Source: Chara braunii (Eukaryota > Streptophyta > Charophyceae > Charales > Characeae). From it: DNA of 30,899 nucleotides. The stretch lies in the NCBI GenBank assembly GCA_003427395.1, contig BFEA01000023.1:2783390-2814288 (forward strand), written 5' to 3'. Both the position numbers and the translations under genes were made by a program. The notes below the pieces were generated by a model, which ran no database searches, was not told where the DNA came from, and worked only from the letters and a program-made list of their open reading frames with translations. Below are positions 1-8,100 of the stretch, in pieces; positions within the stretch are counted from its first letter, which is position 1; every line of letters starts with the position of its first letter.

Positions 1-30
<30 letters not shown>
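1..30. repeat. (TA)n microsatellite
   Basis: Uninterrupted TA dinucleotides at the left window edge, running directly into the left terminus of the first miniature element. Similar TA tracts flank most miniature elements in the window and hide their exact target-site duplications. Confidence 0.98.
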
Positions 31-33
<3 letters not shown>

Positions 34-741
34 GGTTGTCGGGCCGAACGTACGGAGGCCGCTAAGTTGACCCCGGAACGTTCGGGCGTTCGGGTCCCCG
101 TACGGGGCCCGAACCTGAAGGGGTTCGGACCCCGCAAAAAATTATTGTGGCACCTAAATATTGTTTTTTGATCCTGAAAATTTTTCTGTGAGTTCTTTGT
201 GATGTAAGGTATCTCCGTCATAATTTTAAAGTCATTCTAACAATCAGCAAAGACGGTGGTGTCAAAACTTGCTTGCCCACTCACTAATTTGTTTTTCCTC
301 TCTTTTCACTTTTTGTTATTCCTTTATTTTGGGGCATGAAAAAAAATATTATTTTTTCAAACTTTATTTGTATATTCTCTATTATGTAAGATACACATCC
401 ATAAATTTTCATAGCATTTGTCACAGCCAAAAAAAAATGAGAAATCACCAAAGATGGCGGTGTCCAAAACATGCTCGCCCACTCAATAATTTCATTCTCG
501 TTTTATTTTTTCTAATTTTCATTATTATTATTTAGTTTTACTATTTGATTTTTATTTCAAATTTCGTAAAGAATTTGGATGTAACGTTGAGGCAAATGTT
601 GTTTAGTTTATTTTTCTGTATAACATATATGTTTTTCAGAGTTTTTGGAATTCGTTTTTTTTTTTTTTTTTTTTGGATCCGCGTTCATATGGGGTGCCGA
701 ACATTCGGGCGTTCGGCCCGTCCCGAATGCCGGCAACCATG
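31..741 (+). mobile_element. hAT-like non-autonomous element (MITE), copy A
   Basis: The left end starts CAGGGTTGTCGGGCC. The right end, reverse-complemented, starts CATGGTTGCCGGC, giving short imperfect terminal inverted repeats. Both ends are GC-rich and full of the pentamer-like motif CGTTCGGGCG; the core is AT-rich. The core holds two imperfect copies of a segment containing AAAGAYGGYGGTGTC followed by GCCCACTCA. Both flanks are TA repeats, so the target duplication cannot be read here. Related copy E (13942-14539) has a clean 8-bp target duplication, which together with the CAGGG-type terminus points to the hAT superfamily. No transposase is encoded. The short open frames inside are not credible genes. 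Confidence 0.8.
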
Positions 742-750
742 TATATATAT

Positions 751-881
751 ATGGCTAAAACCAAACAAATAAAAAAATTGACCTTCAATTTCGGACCTCA
801 ACACCCAATTGCTCATGGTGTTTTAAGTTTAGTTTTGGAAATGAATGGAGAAGTGGTGAAACGTGCAGAACCACATATGGG

Positions 882-885
<4 letters not shown>
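751..885 (+). pseudogene. nad7: Fragment of mitochondrial nad7 (complex I 49-kDa subunit), exon 1 only
   Basis: The translation from 751 contains [14 protein letters not shown] followed by [19 protein letters not shown], unmistakably the N-terminus of NADH dehydrogenase subunit 7 (usual form [34 protein letters not shown]). The start ATGGCTAAAACC fits a plant-type nad7 start. About 45 codons are present, and the match dissolves into a TA repeat near 885. From memory, the conserved plant intron site nad7i140 lies after nucleotide 140, so the fragment ends about 5 bases short of the exon 1 border. R to S, E to K and I to M changes at normally invariant sites suggest decay. It lies between two miniature elements with no other mitochondrial sequence nearby, so I read it as an organelle-derived insertion (NUMT) rather than a working gene. 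Confidence 0.85.

Positions 886-918
<33 letters not shown>
884..918. repeat. (TA)n microsatellite
   Basis: TA tract between the nad7 fragment and the second miniature element. It replaces the last few bases of nad7 exon 1. Confidence 0.95.
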
Positions 919-921
<3 letters not shown>

Positions 922-928
922 ATATATA

Positions 929-1577
929 CAGGGTTTCCCGGCCGAACGTACAGAGGCCCTTACGCTGACCCCTTAACGTTCGGGCGTTCGGGTCCCCGTA
1001 CGCGGCCCGAACCGGAAGGGGTTCGGACCCCGCAAAAAAATATTTTGACACCTAAATATTATTTTTGTTTTTCTGAAAATTTTTATGTGAGTTCTTTGTG
1101 ATGTAAGATATCTTTCTCTTAATTTTGAAGCCCTTCTATTCAGTCTAAACAAAATGAAAAATCGGCAAAGATGGTGGTGTCAAAACTTGCTTGCCCACTC
1201 ACTAATTTTCATGGCATTTGTCACAGCCAAAAAAAAAATGAAAAATCACCAAAGATGGCGGTGTCCAAAACGTGCTCGCCCACTCAATAATTTAATTCTC
1301 GTTTTATTTTTTATAATTTTCATTATTATTATTTATTTTTAGTATTTGATTTTTATTTCAAATTTGGTAAAGAATTTGGATGTTACGTTGAGGCAAATGT
1401 TGTTTAGTTTATTCTTTTGTATAACATATAGTTTTTCAGAGTTTTTAGATTTTTTTTATTTTTATTTTTTTTTTGTCCGCGTTCGGCCGAACAGCCGAAC
1501 GGGTCGAGAGGGGGTGACAAACGTTCGGGCGTTCGAGTTCGGGCGTTCAGGCCGTCCCCCGAACGCTAGCAACCCTG
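929..1577 (+). mobile_element. hAT-like non-autonomous element (MITE), copy B
   Basis: Same family and orientation as 31-741. The left end is CAGGGTTTCCCGGCC; the right end is GCTAGCAACCCTG, whose complement CAGGGTTGCTAGC restores the terminal repeat. GC-rich subterminal CGTTCGGGCG motifs and an AT-rich core with the doubled AAAGATGGYGGTGTC segment are present. It is somewhat shorter than copy A and diverged from it at many sites. The right subterminal part has an extra GTTCGGCCGAACAGCC-like palindrome. Flanked by TA-rich sequence on both sides. No coding capacity. Confidence 0.8.
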
Positions 1578-1638
1578 AATATATATACATATATATATAT
1601 ACATATATATATATACATATATATATACATATATATAT

Positions 1639-1802
1639 CGTCAAATAGAACTGTCCGGTAAACCGTAGGCAGAGAGGGAGAAGATATATATATATATACA
1701 TGTATATATATACATATATATGTATAGTTTGTCACAGCCCCTCGTTTGTTGTCTTCTTCTCTCTCTCTGCCTACGGTTTACCGGGCAGTTCTGTTTGTGA
1801 CG
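1639..1802. mobile_element. Foldback element or hairpin in TA repeats
   Basis: The left arm 1639-1683 and right arm 1756-1802 are nearly perfect reverse complements, sharing for example CGGTAAACCGTAGGCAGAGA. A TA-rich loop of about 70 bases separates them. The whole unit sits inside TA microsatellites (about 1579-1638 and 1803-1829), consistent with a small foldback transposon inserted at TA. A small-RNA precursor is an alternative. Confidence 0.75.
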
Positions 1803-2521
1803 ATATATATGTACATATATATACATATGTTTTTTTTTGCTTTCCCTGTTGGCTTGGCAACGGTCACGTCGCGCCAAGTTGAGATGCTGATTCGAGTTTG
1901 ATTCCCCAAGGAAATCGACATAAAAACGTAAAAAAAATATTACGATGCAGATTTTAGTAGTGCGATCTCAACGATCGCGCGACCGAAATTGGTGGCGCTG
2001 TCGGCGCGAATACCCTTACAAGGGTATCCGCCCTGGTTTTTGCAAGTGACAAACAATAAGCTTGACCCGGAATTTTTTAGAAGACCGCGTGACTTGCGGC
2101 AGTGTGGTGACTATAGGTTGGCTATGAGGTTTAGAAGTAGAGAGTGCGTGGGCGCGCAGGGTTTAAGGCGTGAGGGATTTCTGTCTTTGTCGTTGATTAT
2201 AAGGTCGGCGCGGACGCCGGTCGGTTTAACCTTGTTTTATTTTTTTATTTGTTTGTTTTTGATTAAGTAGGAGTTAAGGATTGTTTTCCTTTGATTGGTA
2301 CGTTTGACCGAGAGGCGCACGCCGAGAGCGATTTCGAGGACGACGTCGACAACGGTGATGTGATGCGATAAGTTTGGTGCGCGGAATGGCGCGCGGGGCA
2401 ATTACGGCGTGGTTTGGGTAAGCCGGCGCGGGCGCTGGGGAGCCGCGTAGCCGGTCCGTTGGCCCTAAGCGCCGCGCCGCACTGCCTTGTATGGTATTCT
2501 ACGGGCGTTGACCTCAGGCTT

Positions 2522-2582
2522 GGGCTTAGCACTATTGGTTACGGTGTCGGGTTCGTGAGACGGAGGTTCGAGGCTCGAGGCC
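2522..2582 (+). pseudogene. tRNA-like sequence (first head of composite repeat T1)
   Basis: The A-box-like part TTAGCACTATTGGTTA is followed about 35 bases later by the B-box-like GGTTCGAGGCTC. A T-rich stretch at about 2741-2756 could act as a Pol III terminator. The paralogous copy at 19787 has the same order. Stems are imperfect, so this is tRNA-derived, as in SINE heads, and not a functional tRNA gene. Confidence 0.45.
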
Positions 2583-2987
2583 AGCAGATGGCGACATGGG
2601 AGCAATGGGGCGTCGAGGAGGGAGCCGATGGGGTTGAGGGCCGCTGGGCTATCCCCCTCGGTTTTGTTTACGGGGGCGGCGGTGGGTCTGATCCGCGGGG
2701 CTGGCGAGGCGCCAACAGCGCCGCTGTTCCCCGACACTATTTTTATTTTTATGTTGTTTCTCCTTTTTCTGTTTTATTTGTCGAGTCCCGATCGAGGGTG
2801 CGAGGCCGCGATGGAGTCGCGTGGGGGTGTGTTGTATTCGCGGGATTGCCTGGAGTGCAAGTACAAACCGTTTTCGCGAATGCGCCAAAGTTAACCCCTT
2901 TTTATCTCTACTCCCCTTTTATATCTCGGCTTTCCCTCACCACGTCCCACGCTGGGACGCGGTACTGCAGCAGGCGCTGGAACCTAT

Positions 2988-3050
2988 GGGCCTAGCTCAG
3001 CGGTATACCCTTGAACTGTTGAAATGCAGGCCTGAGCTCGAGCCCAGCTG
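2988..3050 (+). pseudogene. tRNA-like sequence (second head of composite repeat T1)
   Basis: GGGCCTAGCTCAGCGGTA matches the start and A box of a tRNA gene. GAGCTCGAGCCC resembles the B box at the expected distance. The U6-like sequence follows about 25 bases downstream. The copy at 20064 has the better A box GGCTCAGTTGGTA. The cloverleaf is incomplete; read as tRNA-derived. Confidence 0.55.
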
Positions 3051-3073
3051 AGTTTGCCTTGGGCCCGAACTGT

Positions 3074-3130
3074 GTCCTCCGGGACATCTGTTGAAGTTGG
3101 AACGATACAGAGAGGATTCGCTTGGCTAAG
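3074..3130 (+). pseudogene. U6 snRNA-like sequence a (5' part)
   Basis: Begins with the U6-like 5' hairpin GTCCTCCGGGAC, then GTTGGAACGATACAGAGAGG, which carries the ACAGAGA box of U6. The match fades after TTGGC, so the 3' half (AGC-triad and internal stem-loop region) is lost or strongly changed. No plant USE or TATA element is seen at the usual upstream spacing, so this is a pseudogene or retroposon part. Confidence 0.8.
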
Positions 3131-3296
3131 GCACCGACAGGGCGTGAGGGCATCCAGGGATGAACCCGGACGCTGGCAGGGCCAGGGGCGTGCGGGGAGT
3201 AAGGGAGACGATGTCCGCACCACACCCGGCATTAGCGGGCCGAGGGTAAGAAGACACAGCGACCCTTGGTGCCGCTACGGGGTGCTGCTCGGTCGG

Positions 3297-3382
3297 GTCC
3301 CTCGAGGCATCCGTCAAGGGTCGGACGGTGTGGGGAAGACTGGTACGGCCCGTGCACACGGATGAGGCACATAAGTAGGAGC
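3297..3382 (+). pseudogene. U6 snRNA-like sequence b (diverged, near full length)
   Basis: GTCCCTCGAGGCATCCG aligns with the U6 5' end. GGGGAAGACTGGTACGGCCC then CACGGATGAGGCACATAAG aligns with the U6 centre and 3' part (GAAGATTAGCATGGCCC, AAGGATGACACGCATAAA). The ACAGAGA box is damaged. It lies about 220 bases after copy a. Confidence 0.6.
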
Positions 3383-3612
3383 GGGTCCGACAGTCAAGTG
3401 TTTGGATACTGTCAGACCGCGCGGTGCCAGTGGGCTAAGGTGAAGACAACGGAGGCGATCCGTAGGAAGAAGAGAGCTGGGTGCGGGTGGAACGAACATG
3501 GACGCGGGTGGCGCCGGGTGCGTACGAGCTAAGGAGGGCGGAGTGGGCAGTGAGGCCGGGCGGCCGTTGGTACCGCCTCGGGGTACTACCCCAGCTAGAG
3601 TTTGCGATGCAA

Positions 3613-3685
3613 CCATCTGGGAAATCGGGACGATACAAAGAAGGCTAGCACGGCCCCTGTGCGAGGATGATATGGATAAATAGGG
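3613..3685 (+). pseudogene. U6 snRNA-like sequence c
   Basis: CGGGACGATACAAAGAAGGC then CTAGCACGGCCCCTGTGCGA and GGATGATATGGATAAATA follow U6 closely from the central region to near the 3' end. The ACAGAGA box reads ACAAAGA. The 5' hairpin is not evident. Third U6-like sequence within about 600 bases. Confidence 0.75.
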
Positions 3686-3690
3686 GAAAG

Positions 3691-5559
3691 CACCTCGACG
3701 TTCCCGATTTTTGCTATTTTTGCTGCTGCAATTCGCTGTTGGGCGCGAATGTCGCAAGAGCAGGCACGGCCAGGGGTGCGCTATTACGAAGACGGTTGGA
3801 GTTGGGGAGCGGGCCGAGCTGTGTCGGTCTCGGGGAAGGAACGAGTTGTACGGAAGTTATGGCGGAATGCTGAAGGAAGGAGAGCGGGAGCGAACGTGGA
3901 CGTGGGTTAGTATCGGGTACATGCCGAGGAAGGAGAGGCGATGCCGTAGGGGGAGAAAGAGGTAGCAGGGAGACGAGCACGGCGGGACAGGCGGTGAGTG
4001 CTGAAGGAAGGGTCGAACCTGGTCGACGGATCGAGCCAGGTGCAGGTGGGGTAGTAAGCGCAGCAGAAGTAGGTGCTACGGCGGCGAACGGAGGAGCGCG
4101 GTGCAAAGCAGGCAGCGGGAATGGCGGGGCAGCAGCTGGAAGAGCTTGGAAGATGGAGGGAGTGAACCCGACCAGGGCCCTCGTCGAAGTGCATTCGGAG
4201 GGAAAGACGGAGGGGTGAGCGAGAGGTGATGGGCGGTAACGCGGTAAGCCACGGCAGTGGGCAACAGTGCAGGTAGGAGACGGGCGAGAGTGACGAACAG
4301 GCGCTAAGGCAGCAAAAAGGGCGGATGCACCTGGACGGGGGAGGGCGCCGGGTACATGCAGTGGAGGAAAACGGCAGAGAAGGGAGTCGGGCGCGGTTGG
4401 GGGAGCGTAGCCCGCTCGATTCTTAACGAAATCGAGCGGGAGAAGTTGCTATTTGGAGGGTTTGTGGTCATGCGAGCGTGATAGTCGGGTTAGATTTAGA
4501 GTTAGAGTAGCGGGATAGGAGATAGAGGAAAGAGGGGGTGCGACGAGCCATGGCGGAAGGGGTGTTGGTGGAGAAGGAGGAATCGGGTTCTTACCCAATT
4601 AGCAACGGAATGGCAGTGGGGCGAAACAGATGTTAAGGCAGAGGTTACGTGTAGGGCGAGTATAATGGCGAAATCGGTTTTGGCATTAGTCTAGCAGGAC
4701 ACGAGTTGGTGGGAAGAACAGATGCGTCGGGGGTGACAAGTGGTTGTATGAATGTGGAATGAATCTACCCACTTTTAGGGGCGGATTCATTCGATCTCGT
4801 AAGTTCTGCTATCAAAAGGAAATATGAGGGTGTTGGCGGATATTTCTATGATCTACCTTGTGCATTCCTACTGAGGGGCGTAAAGGACTGAGTCGGGTGC
4901 GCTCAAATATTGGAACGCAGGTAGCGGCGAGGGGAAGAGCGTGCGGGGCGGGGAGAAATAACGTGCCGGCGACAGCCGGCAGGCTACTGAGTGAGCAGCG
5001 GGGTAGAGTACTTACCTGTTGGCGAGGGCTCGTTCCCATTGGAGAAGGTGGCCGCAGCTACAGGTTCCCTTACTACGTGGCTATCATCACCGTTCTCGAT
5101 CAAATCCGACCGCGAATTCGGCCGACTACAGTCCGGAGCTCACTTACAGCGGGCCGAGAACCCGGCCAGAAACTAGACACTGGCTAGCTTGCATGAAGAC
5201 CACTACGCAAGGAAGGAAGTTATCTGTTGGCCACCGTGCTGTGTGGCCTAACGGTCGAGTTAATGAGGAGGTGAGTTGCTGTAGGCACTTACCTGGCCGG
5301 GGCCGTCGGCCAACTGCGTCGGAAGGCGGGCGACGCAAGGGGGGGGGGTGAACCTCGAGCTGCGGGCACCAACTGGAGGAGCAGACTGTTGATTACGAAG
5401 CCGAGTGTTGTTAGTGACGGACCGTGGGACTGTACGTTGCCGAGCACGACTGCCAGGCGCACGGGTTAGTAAGCCGCTGCATACTGCCGGATTGTTCAGC
5501 AGGCGCTAATTAGGCGAGTACAGGGCGCAGGATGCTGAGGCAGGGAGGGTGGCCGGTGG
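3691..5559. other. GC-rich, purine-rich non-coding stretch
   Basis: No gene recognised. Three weak direct repeats start near 3489, 3889 and 4326, sharing a pattern of TGGACG, then CGGGT(A/G)C(A/G)T and a purine-rich GGAGG block, at a period of about 400-435 bases. A strong hairpin with an 11-bp stem lies at 4411-4440 (CCCGCTCGAT / ATCGAGCGGG), and a smaller one at 5569-5589 (CAGTGCC / GGCACTG). Open frames here look like chance frames of GC-rich DNA. Confidence 0.6.
4411..4440. other. Strong hairpin
   Basis: CCCGCTCGAT and ATCGAGCGGG are exact reverse complements with a 10-base spacer that adds one more pair. Bacterial terminators look like this but no T-run follows and the setting is eukaryotic. 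Role unknown. Confidence 0.7.
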
Positions 5560-6636
5560 ACATCTACAGTGCCGTTGAGTGGCACTGTGTTGTTGAGCAC
5601 CGGCTTGCTGCGCATATGCTGTGGATGACCGATTCTGTCGGGCTTACAGGCTGATTGATTCGTGGGAGACTGCAGAGGGCCTCGACGACAGACTGTGCGC
5701 GGTGGGCTTACTACTTTGTCAGCTCACACTCGCCTACCTGCTGCTCTGTAACTGTGCGTACGACTGTCCGCTCTGGCTGTGCTTTCCGCTGTGACAGCTG
5801 CCGGGCTACTGCTGTCTGGCCGGGCTCGTTGTACTTCCGAAGAGCGCAACAACACATTCCGCTGTGTGCCCTGCTGATTCGTGTCAATTACTGTTCTGCT
5901 ATAAGGGTTGTCTAGCCTGGTACGGACCGCCGCATCGCATTGAGTAAGGTTGTGTAAGACCATGTGACTGCAGTCCCACCACGGGTAACGAAGGTGTGGC
6001 ACCGGGAGGAGTGGTCAGCCTGTGGGAGGGGATTAGTGCTGTGATTTGGAGGGGCGTCAGAGGAAAGCTGGTTCGGCAGTTGGACAATAGTTTTTTATCA
6101 AGCTGTTGCGTTTGGCAGTCATTGAGGGGCCCTCAGGCGAGTCAAGGTTTCGAGGCCCTCTCCTGCGAGTTTGAGAGCACCCTCCTTGGATCTGAGAGTC
6201 TAAAACTCCCACCTTCTGCCCTTCTTATTCTAAGTCTAGTCTGTTGGTTCTGAGAGGAAGGCGGCAGGCGGGATTGCAACCCGTAGGACTGCGCCAAGGC
6301 CTCTGTGGGAGGTTCGCCCCACCGATTGCGGGAGCTTTGCTGGAACTCAGAGGGAGTTTTGGAGGCAGGGAATTGTAAGGTAACCATTGCTTCCCCTCTA
6401 TATACCCTGGTATAACCCCTACTTGTACGCCTTGATATGTTTGACTGAGCATACTGTGTGCGTCCCTTTTTTTGTTTGACTGGCAGGATATGACTCAGAT
6501 TAAATAAAAGAATGTATGTGAAATCACAGTTTCAGTTTGTTGATTGCCTGAACGCAGACTGTGAACAAGAAGGGGTTGCATCTGGGGGAAGGGTGGGTGA
6601 AAGGTGGTTTAGCCTGAGGCTGACAGGGTCCTACGG

Positions 6637-7464
6637 GGTCAGACAAGTTCCATAAGATTGGACGGCCTGACCGCTGTATTTATTTTTGAATTGCATGGAG
6701 AGTCAGACCAGTTCCATAAGATTGGACGGTCTGATCGCTCTGAATTATGAGGGTTTGACTGTGGCTGACTTTTCAGGGGCCGAACCTGCAGTGTACCATA
6801 AGATTGGAGGGTTTGGTTGCCATGTTTGATTGGGGTTTGTTCTGTTTCTTTTGTTTTTGATCGAGGAGGCCTGAGCAAGTCCATAAGATTGGACGGCTCA
6901 ACCCCTTCCTGTTTCATTATGAGGGAGTAATTCCCGCTGAGGGCAGGGCATGTCCATAAGATTGGACGGCCTTGGACTCATGCCGCACACAGTGGGATCA
7001 AAGTGAAACGAACCTGGCAGAGGGCCAGATATATTCCATAAGATTGAACGGTCTGGCCCAAAGCCTCGCACATGTTGGAACCCAAAATGTTAAATTTTGG
7101 TTATATTTTATACTATCTTATTTATGAACAGGCTAGTCAGGCATGGGTTCCATAAGATTGGACGGCCTGGCTATAGCTTATCATGAAATGAAGAGAGTAT
7201 AACTAAGAGTATAATTGAAGGTAACCCTGGGCAGGATGGGCCTCGTTCTAAGATGAACGGCTCAGTCCTATGCCCAACTTTTGAACACCAAGCTCAGAGA
7301 GGTATATATAATTTGGATATTAAACAGTTCGGGGCGGCTGAGCCTTGTTCTAAGATTAACGGCTTAGTCATATGCCCAAAAGGAAGAGAAAAGTAGTTGT
7401 GCAACCTGTTCGTGTATACTCAATGGCTGAGTCAGGCAGGTTCCATAAGATTGGACGGCTTGAC
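6637..7464 (+). repeat. Array of ten short hairpins with constant TAAGAT loop (array 1)
   Basis: Ten units lie at irregular spacing of about 60-290 bases: 6637-6672, 6698-6741, 6780-6816, 6868-6903, 6944-6974, 7022-7059, 7131-7176, 7228-7276, 7336-7369 and 7431-7464. The loop region is TTCCATAAGATTGGA in most units and GTTCTAAGATGAAC in units 8 and 9. Both fold on an inner stem (TCCA/TGGA or GTTC/GAAC) around TAAGAT. Outer stems differ from unit to unit but still pair: GTCAGACC/GGTCTGAT, CCGAACC/GGTTTGG, TGAGC/GCTCA, GGGCCAGA/TCTGGCCC, TAGTCAGGC/GCCTGGCTA, GGCTGAGCC/GGCTTAGTC. This pattern is typical of selected pairing rather than of a conserved binding sequence, but a mutational origin is not excluded. 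The spacers are unrelated to each other. Confidence 0.85.
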
Positions 7465-7742
7465 TTTATGCCTTATGTAAGCTGGGTATAAGGGAATAAA
7501 GCATTGAAAGATTATTTGTTAAGTTGATTTGGGGCTGGTGAGACTACTTACCTTTGTGGTTTGGTATTGCATGTGGTTGAGTGAGGCTACTACTTGGTTT
7601 GAGTTTCAGGTTGACAGGTAGTTGCTTTAGAGGCTCGCCACGTGCTAGAGCGATAGGAGTTAGGTCGATTCCTGCATTTTCTGAGCTAAGTTTATTTTAC
7701 TTAGATCAATTCTCGCATTTTTTGGGATCTTTTGTTATACTT

Positions 7743-8100
7743 GGCTTTGTATAAATTTTGGTAAGCTACTTTCTCTACGGGAAGCGCTGCCGAAATTTCT
7801 GCAAATCCAAGGAGTTAGTCAAATTTTGACTTGTCAAAGTTCAACTTGTCTAAAGTTTATATAAGACTTAGTAAAAATCTGAAAAATCTCCTTTTTTAAA
7901 GGGAGTGCTGCCCAAATTTTTACAAATTCAGGGAGTTAGACAAAAATTGAACTTTGGAGAGTCAAAGACCATTTTTTGTTTCATATTTGGGCTGATATAA
8001 ATTATGGAAAGACATTTTTTCTACAGGAAACGTTGCCCAAATTTTCTTAGTTTAAAGGAGATAGATAATATTTTGACAGGTGGCGATTCTGGCGATCCAC
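7743..8100 (+). repeat. Tandem repeat of about 115-130 bp units, three copies
   Basis: Units start near 7743, 7855 and 7989. Each has TATAAATTNTGG-like sequence, a GGGA(A/G)(C/T)G(C/T)TGCC block, then AAATTT, a GGAGTTAG-like block and AATTTTGAC. Unit 1 reads GCCGAAATTT and unit 2 GCCCAAATTT, matching two alternating unit types seen more clearly in the right copy. Confidence 0.7.

Larger units (their letters stand above)
1989..3690 (+). repeat. Large composite dispersed repeat, copy T1 (tRNA-like and U6-like parts)
   Basis: Homologous along much of its length to 19038-20300. Both copies start with CGAATACCCTT..GTATCCGCC and TTTTTGCAAGTGACA, both contain a GTGGGCGCGCAG block, both have a first tRNA-like head (CACTATTGGTTA), a T-rich stretch, a second tRNA-like head and a U6-like sequence, in that order. 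T1 is GC- and CpG-rich; T2 is clearly poorer in CpG. T1 carries about 190 extra bases near 2765-2950 and two additional U6-like sequences. No protein frame is shared between the copies. Family unknown. It could be a large Pol III-related retroposon or a passenger segment of a bigger element. Confidence 0.7.

Noticed and set aside
673-1101. 142-codon frame containing the nad7 residues
   Set aside because: Only the part from 751 to 885 is nad7. The rest is translation of TA repeats and transposon ends.
1-1880. Window being mitochondrial DNA because of nad7
   Set aside because: Only 135 bases of nad7 are present, decayed at invariant sites, amid hAT-like elements, U6-like sequences and gypsy remnants that indicate nuclear DNA.
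2414-2995. 193-codon frame, the longest translation in the first 10 kb
   Set aside because: It runs through the tRNA-like head of the composite repeat, is not conserved in T2, and reflects GC-rich sequence with few stops.
3314-3757. 147-codon minus-strand frame
   Set aside because: It overlaps two U6-like sequences on the opposite strand, has low-complexity Pro/Ser/Arg content and no domain.
6637-7464. CRISPR array reading of the TAAGAT repeats
   Set aside because: Units are short hairpins with variable stems, irregular spacing (60-290 bases) and no uniform repeat or cas genes, in a eukaryotic setting.
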